NCBI GenBank assembly: GCA_023150805.1
Contig: JAKLKF010000048.1
Coordinates: forward strand, 1 to 51,828
Direction of reading: 5' to 3'
DNA length: 51,828 nt
Origin: Myxococcota bacterium
GTDB lineage: Bacteria > Myxococcota_A > UBA796 > UBA2385
Of this stretch, positions 40,667 to 48,951 are shown in pieces (the stretch's first letter is position 1; each line of letters opens with the position of its first letter). A program made the position numbers and the translations under genes. The notes under the pieces were generated by a model that did no database searches, was not told where the DNA came from, and saw only the letters and a list, made by a program, of their open reading frames with translations.

Positions 40667-41986
40667 ATGCACCTGCTCCTCCCCCTGCTGCTGTCGTGCG
40701 ACGACGGCGCGCCCACCGACACCTCCACGACGCCGGTCATCGGTGACCTGCCCGCGTTCTACGGCGACCGCCCGAAGAACCTGCTCGTGATCTCGGTCGA
40801 CACCTACCGCCGGGACCTGCTGGCCCGCTTCGGCGGCGAGGCGGGGGTCACGCCGTTCATGGACGAACTGGCCGCGAACGGGATGTCGCTGGACCAGCAC
40901 ACGACGTGCAGCAACTGGACCAAGGGGGGCATGGCCTGCGCCCTCAACGGCATGTACAGCTTCCAGTGGGGCCTCATCCCGCGCCTGGCCGAACAGGAGG
41001 CGGGCCCCCCGCGATCGACGCTGGCCAGCATGCTGGCGACCCACGGCTTCGACACCATGCTCATCACCAGCAACGGCTGGCTGCTCGATGCCGGGCTGGA
41101 CGGGGGCTACGCCTACATCGAGCAGCCCGACGTCAACCGGGCCACCACCATCAGCGAGGCCGGCATCGCCGCCCTGGAGCAGCGGATCGGCGCCAGCGAC
41201 AAGCCCTGGTTCCTGCACCTGCACTTCATCGAGCCGCACGCGGCCTACAGCCCGCCCAGCGAGTACCTGGCCGACCTCGAGGGCCTCGAAGACGTGCCCT
41301 GGAACCTGGCCGACCGCGAGCAGCACTACGACCTGCTGCCGGACTGGCCGGAGATGACGGCGGAGGAGCAGGAGCTGCTCAAGGCCCACCTGTGGATCCG
41401 CTACAAGGGGGACGTGCGCTGGGTGGACGACGAGCTGCGCGAGGTGTGGGCCGACCTGGAGGTCCGCGGGTTGCTCGAGGACACGCTGGTCGTCCTGTGG
41501 AACGACCACGGGGAGCAGTTCTGGGAGCACGACAAGCAGACCCACGTCTGGGGGCTCTACAAGGAAGAGAACGACGGCTTCGCCATCTTCTGGGCCGACA
41601 ACATCGTGCCCCAGGCCTGGACCGAGCCGACCAACCACATCGACATCGCGCCCACGATCCTCAGCGCCCTGGGCCTGGGATCTCCCTATGACTGGTCCGG
41701 GCTGCCGGTGGGCATGGCCGACCCGCTGCGCCCCATCTTCGGCGAGTCCTACAGCCGCGAAGGCCCCAAGCTGTCGGTGAGCGTGGGCGACATGAAGCTC
41801 ATCTACAAGTGGACCGGGGAGAAGGAGCTGTACGACATGGCCGCCGACCCCCTGGAGCTGACGAACATCTACGATCCCAAGGACAGCCGGGTCGTCAGCA
41901 TGTGGCAGGAGCTGACCCCGGTGGTCGATCGCTGGCAGGTCCTGGTCGGTGGCTCGGCCGGAGACCCGGTGAACCCCGGGCCCTGA
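40667..41986 (+). CDS. Sulfatase-fold lipoprotein without formylglycine motif
   Basis: A 439-residue protein with a very short lipoprotein signal (MHLLLPLLLS before Cys11). The alkaline-phosphatase/sulfatase fold is clear: NLLVISVDTYRRDLL (metal-binding Asp45), SMLATHGFDTMLITSNGW, WFLHLHFIEPHAAYSPP, and NDHGEQFWEHDKQTH (metal ligands Asp280 and His281). Instead of the C-x-P-x-R formylglycine motif the nucleophile region reads CSNWTKGGMACALNG; by spacing to the LNG turn, Thr85 lies at the nucleophile position. It is thus more likely a phosphodiesterase or phosphotransferase than a classic sulfatase. TAGAGT at 40632-40637 is a possible -10. It ends 34 bases before a convergent gene. Confidence 0.85.
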   Translation: MHLLLPLLLSCDDGAPTDTSTTPVIGDLPAFYGDRPKNLLVISVDTYRRDLLARFGGEAGVTPFMDELAANGMSLDQHTTCSNWTKGGMACALNGMYSFQWGLIPRLAEQEAGPPRSTLASMLATHGFDTMLITSNGWLLDAGLDGGYAYIEQPDVNRATTISEAGIAALEQRIGASDKPWFLHLHFIEPHAAYSPPSEYLADLEGLEDVPWNLADREQHYDLLPDWPEMTAEEQELLKAHLWIRYKGDVRWVDDELREVWADLEVRGLLEDTLVVLWNDHGEQFWEHDKQTHVWGLYKEENDGFAIFWADNIVPQAWTEPTNHIDIAPTILSALGLGSPYDWSGLPVGMADPLRPIFGESYSREGPKLSVSVGDMKLIYKWTGEKELYDMAADPLELTNIYDPKDSRVVSMWQELTPVVDRWQVLVGGSAGDPVNPGP

Positions 41987-41993
41987 GCCGCGC

Positions 41994-42031
41994 CCCCCGC
42001 GTCAGCGCAGCGCCCCCGCGTCAGCGCAGCG
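41994..42031. repeat. 19-bp tandem duplication at a gene end
   Basis: CCCCCGCGTCAGCGCAGCG occurs at 41994-42012 and again at 42013-42031 without a gap. The second copy contains the TGA stop of the minus-strand gene (42021-42023) and the first copy repeats it downstream in another frame. Confidence 0.95.
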
Positions 42032-42839
42032 CCAGCGCCTGGATCTGGATGCGGGCCCGCCCCCGCTCGGCCGAGTGGAAGGCCGTCACGTCCTGGAGCA
42101 TCACCACCCGCACCCGGCCGGGGTCCAGCACCTGGGGCCCCCCCGCCTGGACCGGCAGCAGGTCGGCGATCGGGACGTCGAGCTCCAGCGCCTGCCCGGG
42201 CCCCAGGGGCACGATCGGCGCGGTGTAGCGGCGCCCGGCGTCGTCCTCGACGATCAGGCGCAGGTGACAGGCCAGGTCCAGCGCCTGCAGCCGCAGCCCC
42301 AGCGACCGGACGGGCCCCGCCGCCTCGTCGACCACCGCCAGGACGTAGTCGTCGCGGCCCTCCCGGACGACGGTGGTCCAGGTCAGGCCCTCCGTGCCCC
42401 CCTGCAGCGCGGCGTCCGCGGCGGCGCTCCAGCCCAGCACCAGGGGGCCGCTGCCGTGCTGGAAGGACTCCTCCAGCGGCAGGCGCTGCACCCGACGCTC
42501 CCAGGCGTCCACCTGCACCCGCCACGACCGCGCCCGCGCCCCGACCAGCGGGTCGCTGCCGGCCTCGACCAGGGCCGCCCGCGCGCCGGCCAGGTCCCCC
42601 TCGTCGAAGCGGGCCCGCGCCAGGTGCAGGAGCAGCTCCCCGCGCAGCGGGTCCTCGGCGGGCAGGTGGTGCAGCACCGTCTCGTAGATCGCAATGGCGG
42701 CGCTGGCGTCGCGATCGGCGGCCTCGGCCAGCCGCGCGTCCTGCAGCGCCGCCCAGACCTCGGGGCCGGCGGCCTGCCCGCTGCGGGTCCCCCCGGCCAG
42801 CAGGACGGCCAGCGCCGCGCCCCGCAGCGCCCGGCTCAC
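42021..42839 (-). CDS. Exported protein in a two-component operon, unknown function
   Basis: A 272-residue protein with a signal peptide (VSRALRGAALAVLLAGGTRSGQA), a TPR-like helical segment (ALQDARLAEAADRDASAAIAIYETVLHHLPAED, residues about 30-100) and a beta-rich C-terminal half with LVLGWSAAADAALQ, YVLAVVDEA, and RVRVVMLQDVTAF strands, somewhat like a carbohydrate-binding sandwich. The start GTG 42839 overlaps the TGA of the response regulator gene by four bases. As third gene of the sensor kinase/regulator operon, it may be a periplasmic partner of the sensor. The family was not recognised. Confidence 0.75.
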   Translation of the reverse strand: MSRALRGAALAVLLAGGTRSGQAAGPEVWAALQDARLAEAADRDASAAIAIYETVLHHLPAEDPLRGELLLHLARARFDEGDLAGARAALVEAGSDPLVGARARSWRVQVDAWERRVQRLPLEESFQHGSGPLVLGWSAAADAALQGGTEGLTWTTVVREGRDDYVLAVVDEAAGPVRSLGLRLQALDLACHLRLIVEDDAGRRYTAPIVPLGPGQALELDVPIADLLPVQAGGPQVLDPGRVRVVMLQDVTAFHSAERGRARIQIQALALR

Positions 42840-43546
42840 CCGTCCCCCTCGCGGGCGATGAACTGGTAGCCCACGCCGTGCAGGGTCTGGATGAAGCGGG
42901 GGCTGCCGGCGTCGTCGCGCAGCTTCTTGCGCACCGTCAGCACGTGGGTGTCCACCGTGCGGGTCGCCACGCCGCTCTTGTACTCCCACACCCGCTTGAG
43001 CAGCTCGTCGCGGGGGATGATCTTGCCCGGGTGCTCGATGAAGTACCGCAGCAGGTCGCGCTCGCGGTTGGACAGGCGCTCGCTCTCGCCGCCGGGGTGG
43101 CGGATCTCGTAGCCGTCCAGGTCGACCTCGACGTCGCCGAAGCGGTACAGGCTCTTGGCGCCCCCGGCCCGCCGCAGGTTGGCCTCGACCCGGGCCTTGA
43201 GCTCCAGCAGGCTGAAGGGCTTGGTGAGGTAGTCGTCCGCCCCCAGCTCGAAGCCCATCAGCTTGTCCTGCTCGGTCGCCCGGGCCGTCAGGAAGATCAC
43301 CGGACGGTCGAAGCCGTTCTCCCGCAGGCTGCGGCAGATCTCGAAGCCGTCCATGCCCTCCACGCCCGCCGGCCCCTCCTGCAGCATCACGTCGAGCACG
43401 GCGATGTCCAGCGGGTTGCGGTCGGCGATGTCGATGGCCTCGGCGCCGGTGCGGGCGCCGTGGACGATGAAGCCCTGGCGCTCGAAGAACTTCATGAGGG
43501 TCTTGAGGACCTCGATCTCGTCCTCGACGAACAGGATGCGGGGCAT
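42836..43546 (-). CDS. OmpR/PhoB-family response regulator with an insertion in the receiver domain
   Basis: A 236-residue regulator. The receiver has the acidic pair Glu8-Asp9, phosphoacceptor Asp52 (AVLDVML), Thr/Lys switch residues in FLTARATEQD and ADDYLTKPFSLLEL. After DVML there is an insertion of about seven residues (QEGPAGVEG) before MDGFEICR, replacing the usual Pro-x-MDG turn next to the phosphorylation site. The C-terminal winged helix (LSNRERDLLRYFIEHPGKIIPRDELLKRVW, then TRTVDTHVLTVRKKL and the wing IQTLHGVGYQF) is standard. It starts 3 bases after the kinase gene and shares an operon with it. Confidence 0.96.
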   Translation of the reverse strand: MPRILFVEDEIEVLKTLMKFFERQGFIVHGARTGAEAIDIADRNPLDIAVLDVMLQEGPAGVEGMDGFEICRSLRENGFDRPVIFLTARATEQDKLMGFELGADDYLTKPFSLLELKARVEANLRRAGGAKSLYRFGDVEVDLDGYEIRHPGGESERLSNRERDLLRYFIEHPGKIIPRDELLKRVWEYKSGVATRTVDTHVLTVRKKLRDDAGSPRFIQTLHGVGYQFIAREGDG

Positions 43547-43549
43547 GGC

Positions 43550-45709
43550 TCAGGCTCCGAGGTGGGACCGCGGGGGACGGGTCCGGGGCGAGGTGCGGGA
43601 GCCCCCCTCGTCGTCGGGGGGCGGTGTCAGCGGGAAGCGGAGGGTGAAGGTGCTGCCCTTGCCGGGCTTGGAGGTGACCAGGATGTCACCGCCGTGCGCC
43701 TCCATGATGTATTTCGTGATGGTCAGGCCGATGCCGGTACCCTTGCGGCGGCGCGCCAGGGAGTCGCGGGACCGGTAGAAGGGCTCGAAGATCTGCCGCA
43801 GGTCGTGCGGGGCGATGCCGATGCCGTTGTCGATGACGGCGACCTCGATGACGGGCTGGTGCCGCCCGTGCAGCTCGCCCTCGGCGGCGCGGGCGACCAG
43901 GCGGATGGTCTCTCCGTCGGCCGAGTACTTGGCGGCGTTGCCCACCAGGTTGATCACGCACTGCCCGACCGCGTCGGCGTCGTGGTGCACCGCCGGCAGG
44001 TCGTCGGGCAGGACCACCTCCAGCGTCATGTCCTTGAACTCCAGGCTGCTCTCCATGCTGACCAGGGCGCGGCGCACGCTCTCGCCCAGGTCGCCGGGCC
44101 GCAGGGCGTAGCGCTTGGCACCGCGCTCGATGGCGGCGAAGTCCAGCACGTTGTCGACCAGCCGGGACAGCCGCTCGCTCTCCCGCACGATGGAGTGGTA
44201 GGCCTGCTCGCGCTCCTCGTCGGTGTCGGCCAGGCCGAGCAGCAGGCTCTCCCCCTTCAGCCGGATCTGGGTGATGGGCGAGCGCAGCTCGTGGCTCACG
44301 CTGGCGGCGAAGTCGGCCTTCATGCGCGCGACGTCCAGCTCCCGGCCGATGAGCCGCACCGAGGTCATGAAGCCCAGCGCGATCATGCCGACGGACAGGG
44401 CGACCACCCCGAAGCGCAGCGCCCGGCGCCAGCGCTGGTCGGCGCGCAGGGCATCGGCGTCGCGCAGGGCCAGCGCGACCGACCAGCCCGGCAGGTAGGG
44501 CGCCAGCGTGCGGCGCTCGACGACGTCGGCGGGCTCCCCCTCGCTGGGCGCGACCAGGAAGGCGGTGATCGGCGCGTCGGCGGCCACCACCGCGCGGGCG
44601 TCGGCCTTCAGCCGGCTGGTCAGCGAGTCCAGGTCGAAGGCGAAGGCGTAGAGGCTGTCCTCCCAGCGGGTGGTCGCCCACAGCGCCCGCGCCCCGGTGC
44701 GCCAGCGCACGACGCCGGGGCGCACCCCCTCGGCGTCGGCCCACGCGGTCGCGGGGTCCAGCTCGGGCAGCAGCAGCTCGGCCCAGTACAGCATCGCCGA
44801 CCGCCGCGCGATGCGGCCGCGGGCGGCGCTGACCTGGTCGGGCTCGAGGTGGGGCTCGGCCAGGGAGAGCGCCCGCCGCGCGACCGCGCCCTCGCCGCCG
44901 AAGCCGACGGTCCAGCGGTCGGCGAGCAGCCCCTCGACCAGCCGCAGCAGCGCCTGGGCCCCCTGGGCGCTGTCCCGCGCCAGCACCAGCTCGGCCCGCT
45001 CCAGGGCCACCAGGTCGCCCAGGCGGAAGCCCCAGGGGTCTCGCCGCTGGCCGTCTTCGGCGGCCAGCTCGGCCAGCAGGGCCTCGGCCTGCGCCCCGCG
45101 GCCGGCCCGGGCCAGCATCCGGGCGCGGTCGAAGGAGGCGCGGGCGCGCTCCTCGGGCAGGGCCAGGTGACCGGCGGCCTCGGCGAAGCGGGCGGCGGCC
45201 TCGGAGGGCTCCCCTCCCGACCGGGCGAAGGTGTCGACCGAGCGCCAGGCGAGCATGTCCAGCGGGCCGCCGCGCGTCCGCCGGGCGCCGTCCTCGACCG
45301 CGAAGGGGGCCTCCAGCCGCAGGTCGCGGTCGAAGCGCAGCCCGACGACCAGGTCGGGGTGCAGCTCCTTGGGCGAGTCAAGCGTGCTGCGGCCGGACTC
45401 CAGGCGGTTGACGACGCCCAGCTCGAAGGTCGACAGCTCGCGGTCCAGCGCCTCGGTGAAGGTGCGCGCCGCCGCCTCGCTCGCGCGCCGGGCCTCGCCC
45501 TGCACGTCGAGCTGCTCGGTCCGGATCGAGCGGATGCCGATCCAGCCGAGCATCAGGGCCGGCAGGACCACGGTGCCCACGAACAGGCCGACGAAGCGCA
45601 GCACGCCCTCGAGGTGCAGCGCGTCCTGCATCGCCCGCACCTCGCCGCGCCCCGGCGCCATCAGGCGGCTGAGCAGGCGGTGCAGCAGCGAGCGGGAACC
45701 TCTGTCCAT
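43550..45709 (-). CDS. Sensor histidine kinase with large extracytoplasmic helical domain
   Basis: A 719-residue membrane kinase. Helix 1 lies near residues 38-60 and helix 2 at 433-451. The approximately 370 residues between them are mostly helical, with Ala-rich TPR-like pairs (AAGHLALPEERARASFDRARMLARAGRGAQAEALLAELA). There is no HAMP domain; the kinase begins directly after helix 2. HisKA holds His473 in SVSHELRSP, and HATPase boxes are NLVGNAAKYS, DNGIGI and GTGIGL. A Pro/Arg-rich tail ends the protein. It should phosphorylate Asp52 of the next gene product. The start is ATG 45709, 8 bases after a TAGGAT hexamer, so a leaderless mRNA is likely. Confidence 0.95.
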   Translation of the reverse strand: MDRGSRSLLHRLLSRLMAPGRGEVRAMQDALHLEGVLRFVGLFVGTVVLPALMLGWIGIRSIRTEQLDVQGEARRASEAAARTFTEALDRELSTFELGVVNRLESGRSTLDSPKELHPDLVVGLRFDRDLRLEAPFAVEDGARRTRGGPLDMLAWRSVDTFARSGGEPSEAAARFAEAAGHLALPEERARASFDRARMLARAGRGAQAEALLAELAAEDGQRRDPWGFRLGDLVALERAELVLARDSAQGAQALLRLVEGLLADRWTVGFGGEGAVARRALSLAEPHLEPDQVSAARGRIARRSAMLYWAELLLPELDPATAWADAEGVRPGVVRWRTGARALWATTRWEDSLYAFAFDLDSLTSRLKADARAVVAADAPITAFLVAPSEGEPADVVERRTLAPYLPGWSVALALRDADALRADQRWRRALRFGVVALSVGMIALGFMTSVRLIGRELDVARMKADFAASVSHELRSPITQIRLKGESLLLGLADTDEEREQAYHSIVRESERLSRLVDNVLDFAAIERGAKRYALRPGDLGESVRRALVSMESSLEFKDMTLEVVLPDDLPAVHHDADAVGQCVINLVGNAAKYSADGETIRLVARAAEGELHGRHQPVIEVAVIDNGIGIAPHDLRQIFEPFYRSRDSLARRRKGTGIGLTITKYIMEAHGGDILVTSKPGKGSTFTLRFPLTPPPDDEGGSRTSPRTRPPRSHLGA

Positions 45710-45807
45710 CGCGCGCCATCCTACTGCCCCACCCGCGCCCCTGCCCCCGGCGCCCCTGCCCCAGGCGCTCCGCGACCCGATAGAGCGCGACCACCCCGAG
45801 GTGCCTC

Positions 45808-46815
45808 ATGCGCGCGATCCGCCTCCACCGCCACGGCGGCCCCGAGGTCCTGGAGACCGTCGAGCTGCCCACGCCCGTCGCGGGGCCCGACCAGGTCACG
45901 GTGCGGGTCAGCCACGTCGGGCTGAACCACCTCGACCTGTGGGTGCGGCGCGGCGTGCCGGGGCACCGCTTCCCGCTGCCCCTCGTCCCCGGCAGCGACG
46001 TGGTCGGCCACTGCGTGGAGCTGGACGCCCCGGTCGCCCTCCAGCCGGGCTTCGGCTGCGGGCACTGCGACGCCTGCCTGTCGGGCGACCACGCCCTGTG
46101 CCGGGACTACGTGATCCGCGGCGAGCGCGGCGACGGCGGCATGGCCGAGGTCGTCGTCGTCCCCCGCGCCCACCTGCTGCCCCTGCCGCGGGGCCTGGAC
46201 CCGGCCGCCGCGGCCAGCCTGCCCCTCTCGCTGCTCACCGCCTGGCACATGGTCCACACCCGCGCCCGGGTCCGGCCCGGCCAGCGGGTCCTGGTCCAGG
46301 CCGGCGCCAGCGGCACCGGCGCCATGGCCATCCAGGTGGCGCGCCTGCTGGGCGCGCGCGTGCTGGCCACCGCCGGCAGCCCCCAGAAGCGGGAGGCCTG
46401 CCTCGCCCTGGGCGCCGACCTGGCCGTCCCCTACGAGGAGGCGGCGCAGGCCGCCCGCGACTGGACCGGCAAGCAAGGCGTGGACGTCGTCGTCGACCAC
46501 GTGGGCGCCGAGACCTTCCAGGCCAGCCAGCGAAGCCTGCGCTGGGGCGGCACCTACGTCACCTGCGGCGCCACCACCGGGAACCTGGTCTCCCTGGACC
46601 TGCGGGCCCTGTTCTTCAAGCAGGTGGCGATCCTGGGGAGCACCATGGGCGGCATGGCAGAGCTGCGCACCGCCTGGAGGGCCGTCGCCGACGGCGCCAT
46701 CCGCCCGGTCCTGGACCGGGTGCTGCCCATGACGCGGCTCGCCCAGGCCCACGCCCTGCTGGAGGAGCGGCAGGTCATCGGCAAGATCGTCGTCGCCCAG
46801 GACCTCTCCGCGTGA
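45808..46815 (+). CDS. Zinc-binding alcohol dehydrogenase/quinone oxidoreductase-like protein (MDR)
   Basis: A 335-residue medium-chain dehydrogenase/reductase. The structural zinc cysteines are complete (Cys84, 87, 90 and 98), and the NAD(P)-binding loop is QAGASGTGAMAIQVARLLGA. The catalytic zinc Cys is absent: the segment reads VGLNHLDLWVRRG, with Asn at that place, and GSDVVG replaces the usual GHE motif, as in the quinone-oxidoreductase branch. The strand after it is shortened by about ten residues. It should be an NADPH-dependent reductase of quinones or enones. GAGGT precedes ATG 45808, and TAGAGC lies 21 bases upstream. Its TGA overlaps the next start. Confidence 0.92.
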   Translation: MRAIRLHRHGGPEVLETVELPTPVAGPDQVTVRVSHVGLNHLDLWVRRGVPGHRFPLPLVPGSDVVGHCVELDAPVALQPGFGCGHCDACLSGDHALCRDYVIRGERGDGGMAEVVVVPRAHLLPLPRGLDPAAAASLPLSLLTAWHMVHTRARVRPGQRVLVQAGASGTGAMAIQVARLLGARVLATAGSPQKREACLALGADLAVPYEEAAQAARDWTGKQGVDVVVDHVGAETFQASQRSLRWGGTYVTCGATTGNLVSLDLRALFFKQVAILGSTMGGMAELRTAWRAVADGAIRPVLDRVLPMTRLAQAHALLEERQVIGKIVVAQDLSA

Positions 46816-48416
46816 CCCTGCTGCCCCTGCTCGCCCTGCTCTCGCCCGCCGCCCGCGCCTCCTGGGAGCCTCCCGAGCGCGTGGCCGCCGCCTTCAACCA
46901 GGGCGTGGTCGCCCTGGGCCAGGGGCAGCCCGACCAGGCCGAGGCCCGGTTCCGCCAGGCCCTGGAGCAGGCGCCGGACTGCGGCCGCTGCGCCCACGGC
47001 CTGGGCCTCTCCCTGCTGCGCCAGCAGCGCCTGGACCAGGCCCTGCCCCTGCTGCGCGAGGCCTCGGCGCGCTTCCCCGACCGCCCCGAGCTGGCCACCG
47101 CCCTGGCCGGCGCCACCTTCGCCGCCCAGGACTTCCCGGCCGCCCTCTCCCACGCGCGAGCGGCGGTGGACCTCGACCCCACCAGCGTCGACGCCCACGT
47201 CGCCCTGACCCAGGTCCTGCTGCGCCTGGGGCAGGCCGAGGCGGCGCGGCAGGCGCTGGCCGCCGCCACGCTGCCCGGCCCCGAGCGCGCCTGCCTCGAC
47301 CTGCTCATCGGCGTCGAGCAGGGCGCCACCCCGGCCGGCGCCTCGCTGGCCTACTGTCGGCAAGCGCCGCACCCGGGCCTGGCCAGCACCGTCGACGCCC
47401 GCCTGGCCGCCGGGCAGGGCCAGCTCTCCGCCACCGCCGCGGTCGCCGCCAAGGCGGGCGTGGACACCGTGGAGCAGGTGGCGCGAGCCCTGCGCCTGCA
47501 CCAGCAGGGACAGGACGCCCAGGCCCTGCCGCTGCTGGACGCCGCCCTCGCCGACGAGCCCCACCGCGTCGACGCCCGGATCCTGCGCGCCCTGTGCCGC
47601 GCCCGGGTCGGCCAGCTCGACCCGGCCCTGGAGGACCTGCGCCAGGTGCTGGGCGCCCGGGCCTGGGTCCAGGTGCACCGCACCGGCGAGCTCAGCGGCG
47701 TGCTGACCGCCTCGGACGAGGAAGCCCTGCAGCGCAGCGTGCGCCAGGGCGCGGGGCTGCTGGTCAGCCTGCTGGTCAAGGCCGAGCGCCTGGACGAGGC
47801 CCAGGCCACCCTGGTCCAGGCCCGGCAGGCCCTGGGCGAGGGCATGGAGCTGTCCGCCGGCGAGGTGCGGCTGCGGTGGGCCCGCCAGGACCCGGCCGGC
47901 GCCTGGCAGGCGCTGGAGCGCGCGCTCTCCACCTGGCCCGACGAGCCCGAGCTGGTGCTGCTGGGCAGCGAGCTGAGCGCCTGGGATCCCCAGGGCGCGC
48001 CCGCCGCGCTCGCCGCGCGCCTGGGGGCCGCCGCCGACTGGCGCGCGAGCTACCACCTGGCGGTGGCCGCCTCCGGCCGCCAGGACCACGTCGCCTGCAC
48101 CGATCTCGCCGGCCGCGCCGCGGCGCTGATGGGGCAAGGCAGCCCCGGGCCCACGCCCCAGGATCGGCTGACCGTCCGTCGCCTCTGGCACACCTGCGCG
48201 GTGAACGCCGAGCGGACCGAGCAGGCCGAGCGCGCCGCCGCGGCGCTGGCCGACCCCGCGACCATGCACGAGGTCGCCCGCATCCAGCACGCCCGGCTGC
48301 GCCTGCAAGCCGGCGACGCCGAGGGCGCCCTCTCCCTCCTCCAGGACCTGGACCCCTCCACCGAGGCGCGGCGCCTGCAGGTGGCGCAGCTCCGCAGCCT
48401 GGCGCAGGCGGACTGA
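46812..48416 (+). CDS. Exported TPR-repeat protein
   Basis: A 534-residue protein with a signal peptide (VTLLPLLALLSPAARA) and TPR units through the whole length, clearest at the start (AAAFNQGVVALGQGQPDQAEARFRQALEQAP, then CAHGLGLSLLRQQRLDQALPLLREASARFP). The spacing of 34 residues is kept over the first three repeats, later ones are more divergent. A few Cys (CGRC, CLDLL, ACTD) are scattered. The start GTG 46812 overlaps the TGA of the dehydrogenase gene by four bases (GTGA). The function is probably scaffolding in the periplasm. Confidence 0.85.
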   Translation: MTLLPLLALLSPAARASWEPPERVAAAFNQGVVALGQGQPDQAEARFRQALEQAPDCGRCAHGLGLSLLRQQRLDQALPLLREASARFPDRPELATALAGATFAAQDFPAALSHARAAVDLDPTSVDAHVALTQVLLRLGQAEAARQALAAATLPGPERACLDLLIGVEQGATPAGASLAYCRQAPHPGLASTVDARLAAGQGQLSATAAVAAKAGVDTVEQVARALRLHQQGQDAQALPLLDAALADEPHRVDARILRALCRARVGQLDPALEDLRQVLGARAWVQVHRTGELSGVLTASDEEALQRSVRQGAGLLVSLLVKAERLDEAQATLVQARQALGEGMELSAGEVRLRWARQDPAGAWQALERALSTWPDEPELVLLGSELSAWDPQGAPAALAARLGAAADWRASYHLAVAASGRQDHVACTDLAGRAAALMGQGSPGPTPQDRLTVRRLWHTCAVNAERTEQAERAAAALADPATMHEVARIQHARLRLQAGDAEGALSLLQDLDPSTEARRLQVAQLRSLAQAD

Positions 48417-48423
48417 CCCCCGC

Positions 48424-48951
48424 TCAGGGCCGCGGCAGGGGCGCCCACTGCTGCACCAGGGGCGCCACCGCCTGCAGCAGCGCCTGCTGGTCGGCCACCC
48501 GCAGCGGCAGCGCCGTGGCCTGCGGCGCCAGCGGCGCGATGCCCGCCTGCCGGGCCGCCTCGAGCTGGGCCTGCCCGTGCTCCGGATCCACCTGCTCGGG
48601 CAGCGTCTCGTCCCCCCAGAACACCGGGGTGCGCGCGAGATCGACCGGGCCGGGCACCAGCACGACCAGCCAGGGCGCCGTGGCGCTCCACGAAAGGCGC
48701 TCGGCCGGCATGTCCCCGACGTAGAGCACCGGGTGCGGCCCCTGCCGCGGCCGGGCCACCTGCGGATCGACGCCGACCACCAGGACCAGGCCCTCGCGCA
48801 CCGCGGGCTGGTCGGCCCGCCACGCGTGGGGGAAGGGCTGGTCGACCGAGAAGGGCCAGGCCAGCGCGACGGAGCCGATCGGCGCCGCGGCCCGGGCCGG
48901 GCCGGCCGTGGAGAGGGCGAGGGCGAGAGCGAGCGAAGAGAGCACGGTCAC
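48424..48951 (-). CDS. Small exported protein coupled to the lipoprotein hydrolase gene
   Basis: A 175-residue protein with a signal peptide (VTVLSSLALALALSTAGPARA). The mature part is Pro- and Val-rich with strands GLVLVVGVDPQVARPR, HPVLYVGDMPAERLSWS and WLVVLVPGPVDLARTPVFWG, and a C-terminal helix. No known family was recognised. The start GTG 48951 overlaps the TGA of the upstream hydrolase gene by four bases, so the proteins are co-made. It ends 7 bases before the convergent TPR gene. Confidence 0.72.
   Translation of the reverse strand: MTVLSSLALALALSTAGPARAAAPIGSVALAWPFSVDQPFPHAWRADQPAVREGLVLVVGVDPQVARPRQGPHPVLYVGDMPAERLSWSATAPWLVVLVPGPVDLARTPVFWGDETLPEQVDPEHGQAQLEAARQAGIAPLAPQATALPLRVADQQALLQAVAPLVQQWAPLPRP

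Noticed and set aside
40667..41986. Classic formylglycine sulfatase
   Set aside because: The C-x-P-x-R motif is absent; the nearest Cys is followed by S-N-W-T-K and spacing puts Thr at the nucleophile place.
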